From Candidatus Muiribacterium halophilum (GTDB lineage: Bacteria > Muiribacteriota > Muiribacteriia > Muiribacteriales > Muiribacteriaceae): DNA of 64,000 nt. Below, in pieces: positions 22,934-31,479 of the stretch (position 1 is the stretch's first letter; the number at the start of each line of letters is the position of its first letter). The DNA lies in assembly GCA_023228995.1 (NCBI GenBank), contig JALOAD010000001.1:62001-126000 (forward strand). The letters run 5' to 3'. Below the pieces are notes generated by a model. The model saw only the letters and a list, made by a program, of their open reading frames with translations. It was not told the DNA's origin and did no database searches. The translations under genes were made by a program, and so were the position numbers.

Positions 22934-24844
22934 TTATGACAATTTAATTCCACTATCCATATCTTTATCAAGCGTAATAAGACTTAGTTTATTCTTTTTT
23001 TTACAAGCTAGAAGCATACCTTCAGATAAAATCCCTCTTAATTTTGCAGGTTTAAGATTATAAATCATTATAACTTTTTTACCCTTAAGCTCTTCAGGGT
23101 TATAATAATCAGCAATTCCAGCAACAACTTGCCTGTTATATTCACCTACTTTAAGTTTTACAACAAGAAGTCTATCAGCATCTTTATGTTTTTGCGCACT
23201 TAAAATTTCAGCAACTCTAAGATCAAGTTTTTCCCAATCAGCAAATTCAATCAAAGAAATACCTTCTTCTTTTTTACCTTCTTGTTTTTTATTATCTTCT
23301 GCATCAACTTCTATTTCAATTCTCGGGAAAAGCGGTTCTCCAACTTTTATTTGTGAAATTTCAGGAAATAATCCCCATTTTGATAAATTATTTAATAATA
23401 ATTCCTCTTTTTTAAATTCAATACCAATTTCATCAAAAATCTTTTCAACAGTTTGAGGTATTATAGGAAACAGAAGAACAGAAGCTATTCTAAAGGATTC
23501 TAAAATATTATACATAATAACAGACACAGTTTGTTTATCACCTTGTTTAAAACAGTTCCAAGGAGCACTATGATCAATATATTTATTAGCATCTTTGATA
23601 ATATTCATAGCTTTTTCAATAGCTTGAGGAATATCAAATTCATCCATTAATTTTGTATAATCTGCAACATTTGAAAGTACATTATTTTTGTAATTACAAG
23701 TATCAGCTATATTTTTATCACAATTACTAATATCAAGATTATTATCAAGATATTTTTTAACCATATTTTTAGTTCTATGTAAAAGATTACCAAGATCATT
23801 TGCAAGATCTGAATTAAATCTTTTAATAAATAAATCCCATGTAAAATCACCATCTCTAATCATACCAACTTCAGACATTGCATAATATCTCAAAGGATCT
23901 GGACCATATTTTTTAATAATATCAAGCGGATTAATAACATTACCTAAGGATTTAGACATTTTTTCACCTTTAGTATAAATAAATCCATGAGATAAAATTC
24001 TATAAGGAATTTCAATATCTGCCGCCATAAGCAATGCAGGCCAAATAATACAATGAAGTCTAGTAATATCTTTACCAATAACATGATGAACATTAGGCCA
24101 ATATTTTTTGAATTTTTCATCATCAGGATAACCAATTACAGAAATATAATTAATAAGAGCATCAAACCAAACCCAAACAATATGTTCTTCATCTATAGGA
24201 AGTTTAATACCCCATTGAGAATTAGCTCTTGAAACAGAAACATCCTCAAGTCCACCTTCAATAATATTTATAATTTCATTTCTCCTTGATTCAGGAGTAA
24301 ATCTTTCAGGCTGAGTTTTATAAATTTCAAGCAATTTATCCTGGAATTTAGATAAAGCAAAAAAGTAATTTTCTTCAATTCTTTTTTCAGGTTCAGTATT
24401 ATGATTTGGACATTTACCATCTACAAGATCTTTTTCTTTTATATAAGTTTCACAACCAATGCAATAAAAACCTTCATATTTCGCTTTATATATAAAACCA
24501 TTATCATAAACTTTTTTAAATATTTCTCTTACAACTTTTTTATGTCTTTCATCAGTAGTTCTAATAAAATCATTGTAAGATATATTTAATTCTTTCCATG
24601 CTTGTTTAAAAATATCTGAATTAATATCACATAACTCTTTAGGAGTTTTTCCTTGTTCAAAAGCTAATTTTTCAATTTTAGCAGCATGTTCATCAGTTCC
24701 AACTGTAAAATAAACATCATAACCTTTCATTCTCATATATCTAGCCATTACATCAGTACCAATTTTTTCAAGTGCATGACCAAGATGAGGTTTTCCATTA
24801 GCATAATCAATAGCATCAGTTATATAAAATATTTTATTTTCCAT
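22934..24844 (-). CDS. metG: Methionyl-tRNA synthetase with C-terminal tRNA-binding domain
   Basis: Charges tRNA-Met with methionine. The start at 24844 follows GGAGGCAATT; the frame upstream only adds the codons that hold this ribosome binding site. Class I motifs are PHLGH near residue 20 and GEKMSKSLGNV near 295. The zinc-knuckle region shows CIGCETYIK then CPNHN, so one Cys pair is changed to Cys/His, an odd but known variation. The last 105 residues are an EMAP/CsaA-like OB-fold (KLDLRVAEILSAQKHKDADR, VVAGIADYYNPEELKGKK, RGILSEGMLLA) that binds tRNA and dimerises the enzyme. Length of 636 is typical of this fused form. Confidence 0.98.
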   Translation of the reverse strand: MENKIFYITDAIDYANGKPHLGHALEKIGTDVMARYMRMKGYDVYFTVGTDEHAAKIEKLAFEQGKTPKELCDINSDIFKQAWKELNISYNDFIRTTDERHKKVVREIFKKVYDNGFIYKAKYEGFYCIGCETYIKEKDLVDGKCPNHNTEPEKRIEENYFFALSKFQDKLLEIYKTQPERFTPESRRNEIINIIEGGLEDVSVSRANSQWGIKLPIDEEHIVWVWFDALINYISVIGYPDDEKFKKYWPNVHHVIGKDITRLHCIIWPALLMAADIEIPYRILSHGFIYTKGEKMSKSLGNVINPLDIIKKYGPDPLRYYAMSEVGMIRDGDFTWDLFIKRFNSDLANDLGNLLHRTKNMVKKYLDNNLDISNCDKNIADTCNYKNNVLSNVADYTKLMDEFDIPQAIEKAMNIIKDANKYIDHSAPWNCFKQGDKQTVSVIMYNILESFRIASVLLFPIIPQTVEKIFDEIGIEFKKEELLLNNLSKWGLFPEISQIKVGEPLFPRIEIEVDAEDNKKQEGKKEEGISLIEFADWEKLDLRVAEILSAQKHKDADRLLVVKLKVGEYNRQVVAGIADYYNPEELKGKKVIMIYNLKPAKLRGILSEGMLLACKKKNKLSLITLDKDMDSGIKLS

Positions 24845-24902
24845 AATTGCCTCCATTTTTTAAAAATATATCAAAAATACATTAATTTCTCAATAAAAAA
24901 AT

Positions 24903-24975
24903 CGTATAAGAACAGTATACGAATATGTGAAGCGTATGGGAGCAGTATAAAAGCAGTATAAGAACGGTATAAAAG
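24903..24975. repeat. TATACGCTTCACATACCG repeat family, block 3 (reverse orientation)
   Basis: Reads GTATAAGAACAGTATACGAA, TATGTGAAGCGTATGGGAGC, AGTATAAAAGCAGTATAAGA, ACGGTATAAAAG. Here the family is in the opposite orientation to blocks 1 and 2 and shows at least five degenerate units of 11-13 bases. It lies between metG and the DUF285 lipoprotein. Confidence 0.8.
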
Positions 24976-24989
24976 CTATTGAAAAACAA

Positions 24990-25021
24990 AAAATAAAAGA
25001 GCTCATTAAACGAGCCCTTTT
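24990..25021 (-). terminator. Intrinsic terminator of the DUF285 lipoprotein gene
   Basis: Minus strand: AAAAGGGCTC, loop, GAGCTCTTTT then ATTTTTTG. Ten-base stem with one G-U pair. It lies 28 bases after the stop at 25049. Confidence 0.8.
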
Positions 25022-25048
25022 ATATTAATAAATTCTTTTATTATTTTA

Positions 25049-28000
25049 TTAATTATTAAAATTTGGTTTGTATAAAGGTTCCCATTTAGTTGCATTTAAA
25101 TCAAAATCATTTGAGTAAACATTTTCATTAAGTTGCCAACCTGATAAATTTTGATTAAATGCTATAGATTCACAAAACATAAAACTCATATCTGTAACAT
25201 TTGAAGTCTTCCAATTTGATATATTTTGATTAAATGTTGTAGCATAAGAAAACATTCCATACATGTTTGTAACTTTTAAAGTATCCCAATTACCTATATC
25301 CTGATTAAATGCACTAGCATAAGAAAACATTAGCTTCATATCTGTAACATTTGAAGTATCCCAACTACTTATATCCTGATTAAATGCTGTTGCATTAAAA
25401 AACATTCCATACATATTTGTAACTTTTGAAGTATCCCAATTACTTATATCCTGATTAAACACGCTAGCATAATCAAACATATAATACATATTACATTTTT
25501 CACCAAAACCTTTATCCCACTTTAAAGAAACTCCACCATTATTAAATACACTTGCATTAGAAAACATAGAATTCATATTTATAACATTTGAAGTATCCCA
25601 ACTTCCTATATCCTGATTAAATGCTTTAGCATAACTAAACATACTAGTCATATCACAATTTTCACCAAAACCTTTATTCCAATTTAAAGAAACTCCATCA
25701 TTATTAAATACACTTGATTTATAAAACATTTTTTCAAAATTTTTAACTTTTGAAGTATCCCAACTTCCTATATCCTGATTAAATGCTATAGATTCACAAA
25801 ACATAAAACTCATATCTGTAACATTTGAAGTATCCCAACTTCCTATATTCTGATTAAATGATCCTGTACTTTGAAACATTCGACTCATATTTATAACATT
25901 AGAAGTATCCCAATTACTTATATCCTGATTAAATACTGTAGCATAATAGAACATAAGACTCATATCTGTAACATTTGAAGTATTCCATACTGATAAATCC
26001 TGATTAAATGCTTTAGCATGACCAAACATACCAGTCATATCACAATTTTCACCAAAACCTTTATTCCAATTTAAAGAAACTCCATCATTATTAAATACAC
26101 TTGATTTATAAAACATTTTTTCAAAATTTTTAACTTTTGAAGTATCCCAACTTCCTATATCCTGATTAAATGCTATAGATTCACAAAACATAAAACTCAT
26201 ATTTATAACATTAGAAGTATCCCAACTACTTATATCCTGATTAAATTTTTCAGCACAATAAAACATATAAGATAAATTCTCAACTGTTTTAGGAATGCTA
26301 TTTGGTAATTTTTTAAAAAATATATAACTATCATCATTAAATGAACTCAAACAACCTTCAAGAGAATTTAAACCAATATCTCCAAATGAAATTATTTCAA
26401 CAAGATAATTATGCCAAGGTGCATTTCCTGTTAGAGATTTTAATTCATCAGAAGTAAAGCCTAAATGATCAGCTTTGCCATATATTTTTACAGTATACTC
26501 ATTTATTGAAGTATAATTATGAGATGGTTGATCTATCTTTATATTCTCAATTTCACTACCATCACCCCAATCTATAAATACATTTAAATTACCTTTAAGA
26601 GGAATTACTAAAGCATCATTTGAATTTACTTTAAATTTTATTTCAAGAAGTTTTCCCCATTGAGCATATAATATTGTATCTTGAGTTATATTAAAAATAG
26701 TCCCTGGTAAATAAAATATTCCATTTCCATCACTTGATGTATTCCAAGCAAAAAATTCGTAATCTGTTTTTGTTAAATCTCCTTTCCCTGCTACTGAAAC
26801 TTCTGGATTATAATCAGCGGAATTTACTAATGGTATTGTTCCACCTGTATTATCATTTCCATTATAAGTTAAATTATATTGTTTTATTTCAAAATCCGCT
26901 GTTATAATCACTTCTTTTGTTGGCATTGTGTAATTATAAGGATTTGAAGTTGATATAACTTTTTCACCAACTTTCCATTCTTTGAATTTATAATTTGTAT
27001 TTGCTTCTGCTTTTATTTCTACTATCTGACCTTGAGAATAAAGTCCATTATTTGTTAATATTTTTCCATTATCGCCTGAATTAAAGGTTATTAAATATGT
27101 TTTATCCGATATAACAGTATTTTCAGTTATATTGTTAAAATATGTTGTTAATTCGGTCTTATCTGAAGAATTTAAAGTAGAAGTTACCTTTGTTATAATT
27201 GCATTTTTATCTTTAATATCTACAAAATTATCAGTAATATAACATGCAATTCCAAGTTTTAATATTTTCTTAGTATTTTCAGTTTTGTTAATATTATCTA
27301 TTGATGTATTAAGAGCATCTATTGTATTTCCAGTAATATTCTCAATATTTGTATTATTTACTGATACAACCGAACTTAATAAATTAATAATATCAAATTT
27401 AGGTTCATCAGTTGGAATTAACTCTTGAAGTTTTTCAAATTTTTCAACACTTAATAATGATTTAACATTATTTGCAAGAGGTTTTAAGATTTTTGTTATA
27501 TTTGCAGTATTAATATCATCTTTATTTATTGCAGATTTTTCAAGCAATTCAATTAATCCATTAACTGCTATAGCTGATTGTAACCTTTTAATATGTTCAA
27601 TATTTAATTTTTCATTATCTTCAGGAAGAAATACCATTGGATTTGATAATATATCAGAAGAAGTAATTTTTATTTCAGCAGAAAAATCAAAAGCTTCATT
27701 CAGGATTATTGCAACTTCTTCTTTTGATAAATTATATTTAGAAACAAGAGTTGTTAATGGCGATAATACCACTCTTCCACTTATATCATTTTGTTCTGCA
27801 ATACATTCAAGCAAAGGACCTGAATAATTTATACCATTATGTTTACCCTTAAATTCAGCATGCATTTTTATTTTTTGACCAATAATAATTTCGGTTGAAA
27901 AGTTAAATTCACCCTTATCATCAGAAATATCAGATATTATTTCATTAGTATCAATTATTCCATTATTATTAGAATCTATAAAAAACTTTGCACCAATAAT

Positions 28001-28138
28001 ATATGGATCAACCGCAACACCTGTTTTTGATAAAACCTTAGAATTATTAGTAACTCCACCACTACTTCCACCACATCCAATTAAAACCACAATTAACAAT
28101 AAAGAAAATAATAATATTAGTTTGTTTTTATACAACAT
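25049..28138 (-). CDS. Surface lipoprotein with InlB-type and DUF285 (BspA-like) repeats
   Basis: The 1029-residue product begins with a lipoprotein signal peptide ending LIGC (Cys22), then GGSSGG. Residues about 40-350 are an unknown helical domain; about 355-420 a divergent InlB B-repeat (FNSGDNGKILTNNG, YKFKEWKVGEKVI); about 425-495 a Listeria-Bacteroides repeat (LTYNGNDNTGGTIP, AWNTSSDGNGIFYLPG). From about 600 to the end there are some 16 copies of the DUF285 unit (FNQDISSWDTSNVTDMSFMF). Such proteins are exposed on the surface and often bind partners or host/community molecules. Two 170-bp DNA segments (25646-25815 and 26033-26202) look identical, so the repeat region is recombining. 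Ribosome binding site AAGG. Confidence 0.9.
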   Translation of the reverse strand: MLYKNKLILLFSLLLIVVLIGCGGSSGGVTNNSKVLSKTGVAVDPYIIGAKFFIDSNNNGIIDTNEIISDISDDKGEFNFSTEIIIGQKIKMHAEFKGKHNGINYSGPLLECIAEQNDISGRVVLSPLTTLVSKYNLSKEEVAIILNEAFDFSAEIKITSSDILSNPMVFLPEDNEKLNIEHIKRLQSAIAVNGLIELLEKSAINKDDINTANITKILKPLANNVKSLLSVEKFEKLQELIPTDEPKFDIINLLSSVVSVNNTNIENITGNTIDALNTSIDNINKTENTKKILKLGIACYITDNFVDIKDKNAIITKVTSTLNSSDKTELTTYFNNITENTVISDKTYLITFNSGDNGKILTNNGLYSQGQIVEIKAEANTNYKFKEWKVGEKVISTSNPYNYTMPTKEVIITADFEIKQYNLTYNGNDNTGGTIPLVNSADYNPEVSVAGKGDLTKTDYEFFAWNTSSDGNGIFYLPGTIFNITQDTILYAQWGKLLEIKFKVNSNDALVIPLKGNLNVFIDWGDGSEIENIKIDQPSHNYTSINEYTVKIYGKADHLGFTSDELKSLTGNAPWHNYLVEIISFGDIGLNSLEGCLSSFNDDSYIFFKKLPNSIPKTVENLSYMFYCAEKFNQDISSWDTSNVINMSFMFCESIAFNQDIGSWDTSKVKNFEKMFYKSSVFNNDGVSLNWNKGFGENCDMTGMFGHAKAFNQDLSVWNTSNVTDMSLMFYYATVFNQDISNWDTSNVINMSRMFQSTGSFNQNIGSWDTSNVTDMSFMFCESIAFNQDIGSWDTSKVKNFEKMFYKSSVFNNDGVSLNWNKGFGENCDMTSMFSYAKAFNQDIGSWDTSNVINMNSMFSNASVFNNGGVSLKWDKGFGEKCNMYYMFDYASVFNQDISNWDTSKVTNMYGMFFNATAFNQDISSWDTSNVTDMKLMFSYASAFNQDIGNWDTLKVTNMYGMFSYATTFNQNISNWKTSNVTDMSFMFCESIAFNQNLSGWQLNENVYSNDFDLNATKWEPLYKPNFNN
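25646..25815. repeat. 170-bp identical duplication inside the DUF285 gene, copy 1 (copy 2 at 26033-26202)
   Basis: The two segments read the same from AGTCATATCACAATTTTCAC to CAAAACATAAAACTCATAT and are 387 bases (129 codons) apart, so deletion or gain by recombination keeps the frame. Confidence 0.9.
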
Positions 28139-28292
28139 AATAACCTTACAAGTTAGATTTTAGTCATAGTAACACAATTTAATGATATAAACCAATAATA
28201 ACCCTCTTCAGGGTAGACCTGACCCCAATTTTTTTTAAAGTTAGATATTCCAAACAAATTAACTAGCTCTTATAACCCTATTATACATTTTT
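28139..28292. other. Divergent intergenic region with a GACCTGACCCC word
   Basis: Between two divergent genes. CAGGGTAGACCTGACCCCAA at 28213-28232 resembles the ends of widespread extragenic repeats of the GGGGTCAGGTC kind. No gene. Confidence 0.5.
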
Positions 28293-28321
28293 TTGTATTA
28301 ACAAATACTTTATGTTATTAT
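28293..28321 (+). promoter_or_regulatory. Promoter of the histidine kinase gene
   Basis: TTGTAT, 17-bp spacer ending in TGT, then TATTAT, i.e. with an extended -10 TGn. A start near 28329 gives a leader of about 28 bases to the ATG at 28357. Confidence 0.5.
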
Positions 28322-28356
28322 TTGCTATATATAATAATAGCAAACGAGGAAATCTG

Positions 28357-29670
28357 ATGGAACAAGCTTTCTGGGTAATACTAACTTTATCCTCTGTAAT
28401 ATCAATTCTAATATGTATTATATTTATATATTTTTACAATAAATTCAAGAAAACTTTCTTCTTAGAACTTGCTTTAGCATCATTTTTGTATGCTATACAT
28501 ATACCGGTAATAAATTTAATAACATCAATGACAAAACAAAGTTTAATAGGAATATTATCAGATAAAATCCTATTAATTTCAGCTTCTTATCTCTTCGTAC
28601 ACGCAATATCAAAATTAACTGAAATAAAATTTTACAAAATAATACATTCTATATTCATTTTTGTTTTTTTCCTTGTTATAACACTTGAAATTTATTGCAA
28701 TGAAATTTTCATTAAAGGTTCAGCTGGATTAATAATTTTTGCAACAGCATTTATTTATTGCGGAATACTTTTTTTTAGGAATAAAACTTTTATACGACAT
28801 AATCGAATTATACTCGGAAGTCTTTTTGTTATATGGGGATTAATACCATTTTTATATATACCTTATTATCTTAATGATAAACTTCCATTAATTCCTGTAA
28901 TGCTTATTTTTACTGTTAAATTATTAATAAATTTTTTTATAATAATATTATTTTTTGAAGAAAGTAGAAAAGAAGTACTTATTAAAAATTTTGAAATTAC
29001 ATCTTTGGAAAATACTAAAAAACAAATTCTATCAACAATAACACATGATATAAAATCTCCTCTTACATCATTAAGCGGTTATTGTGAACTTATAGTATCT
29101 GAAAAACTTGGAACTCTTACAAAAGAACAAAAAGAAAAAATATTAATAATGAAAAAAAATATCGATAAAATCAATTCAATTACTGATAGAATATCTTTTT
29201 ACTCAAAACTCACACGTTTTGAAAAAATCAATCAAGTTGAAAAAATATCAATAAAAAAACTTCTTTTTGATATTTCTGTTTATATTAGAAAAATAAACCC
29301 AGGAATATCAATCAATTTTGAATTTCCTGAAGATGAACTTATAATTCAAGTTGATTTCACCAAATTATCTGAACTTTTTTATATTTTAACCGATATAATG
29401 ACTAATTTTGAAAATAATCCATCAATTAATATATTATTTATAAGTTATCAAGATAAAGACAAAAACTATATTTTTGAAAATAAATTTTATTACAAAGAAA
29501 AAATACAAAAAAATGAAATACTAAACATAACAGATGAGCAAAAGACATTTGGTGCTAATTTAATAAACAAAATATTTACTGATATTAATGCAAATATGAA
29601 TTTAGATATAAAAGAAAATGAAAATTGTCTTATTATAAAAATAAAATTATTAGGATTTCCCCTTGATTGA
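28357..29670 (+). CDS. Membrane sensor histidine kinase with degenerate ATP-binding domain
   Basis: The ATG at 28357 follows GAGGAAATCTG. The 437-residue product has about seven membrane helices in the first 200 residues with no large extracellular loop (7TMR/MHYT-like layout), then a HisKA dimerisation domain with the phospho-acceptor in ILSTITHDIKSPLTS near residue 230. The following region is the right length for an HATPase domain but I cannot find the N box Asn or the DxGxG and GxG glycine motifs. It may need a partner kinase, act as a phosphatase or be inactive. Its 3' end overlaps the SIR2 gene on the other strand by 21 bases. No response regulator is adjacent. Confidence 0.85.
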   Translation: MEQAFWVILTLSSVISILICIIFIYFYNKFKKTFFLELALASFLYAIHIPVINLITSMTKQSLIGILSDKILLISASYLFVHAISKLTEIKFYKIIHSIFIFVFFLVITLEIYCNEIFIKGSAGLIIFATAFIYCGILFFRNKTFIRHNRIILGSLFVIWGLIPFLYIPYYLNDKLPLIPVMLIFTVKLLINFFIIILFFEESRKEVLIKNFEITSLENTKKQILSTITHDIKSPLTSLSGYCELIVSEKLGTLTKEQKEKILIMKKNIDKINSITDRISFYSKLTRFEKINQVEKISIKKLLFDISVYIRKINPGISINFEFPEDELIIQVDFTKLSELFYILTDIMTNFENNPSINILFISYQDKDKNYIFENKFYYKEKIQKNEILNITDEQKTFGANLINKIFTDINANMNLDIKENENCLIIKIKLLGFPLD

Positions 29671-30600
29671 ATCGATTATCGAATAATATTCATCATATTC
29701 ATCAACCCATATAACTTTTACACCAAGCTCGTTCAAAACACTTTCCTTAAGATAGTCATTAAGATATAAAAGACTTTTAATATCTTGATTATGAATATTT
29801 TTATCATAAGAATGTTTTTGAACAGTATAATTAACAACACCTTGAAAATTAAGCTGAACAATTTCAAGAATTCTTCTTAAATTAGCATCATTAAAAGAAG
29901 TTCCAACAAAAAAAGAACCTGAATCCTTAAAACTAGTAAGCTGAACAATATTAGACCACGAAAACATTTCGGAAGAAGATTGTCTATTATAATCATCATC
30001 TGAAAAAACAATATTCATATTATCAAAATCTTTAATATGCTGAGGAAGATAACCATGAACATGATAAATTGGAAGAGAACTCTCTAAAAATTCAACATTA
30101 CTATCAAAAATACTCTTATGTTCAACATTATATTTATTAAGTTTTCTTTCAAGAAGATCATCAAAATTATAAGATATAACAGATTTTATATAATTAAACC
30201 TTGTAGGAACACAAAGCCGACCAATAGAACTAATAAGAGGGTTTTTCATAAAAACTTCTTTTGAATACAAAGCTCTTTCAATAGCTTCAAAAAAAGCTTC
30301 TGGACTACCAAATCCACTTTTTATATATCTAGCCTGTAAAATAAGCTCATCAGTTTTAAGTTTAAGGCTTTCCCAATCAGGCAAATCCATAACAACTTTA
30401 TTAAGCACAAGGTCATTATAAAGAGCTTTAACAAGATCAGGCCACAAAGGAAGACCCGCAGCTTTTGAAACACCAGAACCCAGAACTAAAGTAAGTCTAT
30501 TTGAATTATAAATTTTACGAATATCATAAATAAACTTATCTCGGTTTTTGTCCCAAGTTGTAAAACACTCTGTTAAGTCAAATGCACTAATTTTATTCAT
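29650..30600 (-). CDS. SIR2-domain protein (predicted NADase-type, defence-associated family)
   Basis: The 316-residue product has SIR2-like motifs: LTLVLGSGVSKAAGLPLWPD (nucleotide-binding loop), SYNFDDLLE (the F-D-D variant of the NAD site), IYHVHGYLP (His after the strand) and SFFVGTSFNDANLRRIL. SIR2 domains of this kind are NAD-depleting effectors in several phage-defence systems, not deacetylases. No zinc Cys cluster is present. I choose the ATG at 30600 because an extended -10 TATAAT lies six bases upstream, predicting a leaderless message; the longer frame to 30627 would run through this promoter. No second defence gene of a known system is adjacent, but a STAND ATPase operon ends 120 bases upstream. 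Confidence 0.85.
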   Translation of the reverse strand: MNKISAFDLTECFTTWDKNRDKFIYDIRKIYNSNRLTLVLGSGVSKAAGLPLWPDLVKALYNDLVLNKVVMDLPDWESLKLKTDELILQARYIKSGFGSPEAFFEAIERALYSKEVFMKNPLISSIGRLCVPTRFNYIKSVISYNFDDLLERKLNKYNVEHKSIFDSNVEFLESSLPIYHVHGYLPQHIKDFDNMNIVFSDDDYNRQSSSEMFSWSNIVQLTSFKDSGSFFVGTSFNDANLRRILEIVQLNFQGVVNYTVQKHSYDKNIHNQDIKSLLYLNDYLKESVLNELGVKVIWVDEYDEYYSIIDSIKGKS

Positions 30601-30606
30601 TCTATT

Positions 30607-30635
30607 ATTATACCATTTATCAAGCATAAAAACAA
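30607..30635 (-). promoter_or_regulatory. Leaderless promoter of the SIR2 gene
   Basis: Minus strand: TTGTTT (30635-30630), 17-bp spacer ending TGG, TATAAT (30612-30607), six bases, ATG. The TGn before the -10 gives an extended -10. The predicted start coincides with the first base of the codon. Confidence 0.6.
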
Positions 30636-30718
30636 TAGAATCCCGTGAATTGAGGTCAAACCCGCAGAGGCTGTTGATTTATTCAGAATCATGCAGGGAT
30701 GACAAAAATAAAGATAGT

Positions 30719-31126
30719 TTAAAGATTTAACTCAATATTATTCAATCCGTTTTCATAAAATTCATCCATATATTTTTTAAATATATTTTTGAATTCATCT
30801 ACCTGATCAGAATTCATCTTGTCTGAAAAATAAAGATTGTGTTTGTTTATTATATCTCTTTCAGATAATCTTCGTCCAAGTTGTTCCCAAAATATATTAT
30901 CAACAAACTTTTCTTTGAAATCTTTTATTTCCAATAGTGTATTGAGTTCATCTTGTCTTGATCTAAAGCCTTTTTCTTCAAGAGCTTTAATTACTTTTAA
31001 TTCCAGTTCTTTTAAATTATCATCTTTCTCAAACACTGTAAGACATGGCTCATTAAATTTTTCATTACCAAGATGTATTAATTTTAAAAGTAGTTTATAT
31101 TCTTTTTCTGACAAGTTTAGTGCCAT
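30719..31126 (-). CDS. Small helical protein, 135 aa, unknown
   Basis: Start at 31126 has GAGAGGAAG upstream and overlaps the end of the SH3 gene by 32 bases. The product is all-helical by eye (NLSEKEYKLLLKLIHLGNEK, DELNTLLEIKDFKEKFVDNI, DQVDEFKNIFKKYMDEFYEN), rich in Lys and Glu, with no membrane part. No family recognised. Tight overlap with its neighbour suggests stoichiometric production and perhaps a complex with the SH3 protein. Confidence 0.8.
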   Translation of the reverse strand: MALNLSEKEYKLLLKLIHLGNEKFNEPCLTVFEKDDNLKELELKVIKALEEKGFRSRQDELNTLLEIKDFKEKFVDNIFWEQLGRRLSERDIINKHNLYFSDKMNSDQVDEFKNIFKKYMDEFYENGLNNIELNL

Positions 31127-31475
31127 GTTTTATCTTCCTCTCTTTTCTTGCAAAAAATACATCACCCGGAACCCAACCTCTTTCTCCAATAGCATTTTTA
31201 CAATAATACCACGAAGATGATTTTTCAAGAATTGCTAATTTTTCTCCAGTTTTAATATCAAGTTCTCCTGAATAATAATCTTTTTTTATTTTAACATGAA
31301 AATCTTCGCCAAATTCAATATAATCAATAGGTACCCATGCTCTTTTACCGTTTTCTTTAACACACCATCTAAATCCTGGCCAAGGAGATTTCTTTTTTGT
31401 ATATATACAAATCTCATCTTGCTCGTAAAAAATATTTTCATCTGTTGACTTTCTATAGTCTTTTAATGCTATCAT
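31095..31475 (-). CDS. Tandem variant SH3-domain protein, 126 aa
   Basis: Two SH3-like units are visible: MIALKDYRKSTDENIFYEQD with WVPIDYIEF at its end, and DYYSGELDIKTGEKLAILEK with GWVPGDVFFA at its end. The Ala/Leu-x-x-Tyr start, the W-x-x-x-x-x-G and the WVP closing box fit bacterial variant SH3 domains. There is no signal peptide, so binding is to a cytosolic ligand, unlike wall-binding SH3b proteins. It starts four bases after the STAND gene, clearly in one operon. Confidence 0.8.
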   Translation of the reverse strand: MIALKDYRKSTDENIFYEQDEICIYTKKKSPWPGFRWCVKENGKRAWVPIDYIEFGEDFHVKIKKDYYSGELDIKTGEKLAILEKSSSWYYCKNAIGERGWVPGDVFFARKERKIKHGTKLVRKRI

Positions 31476-31479
31476 TCTT

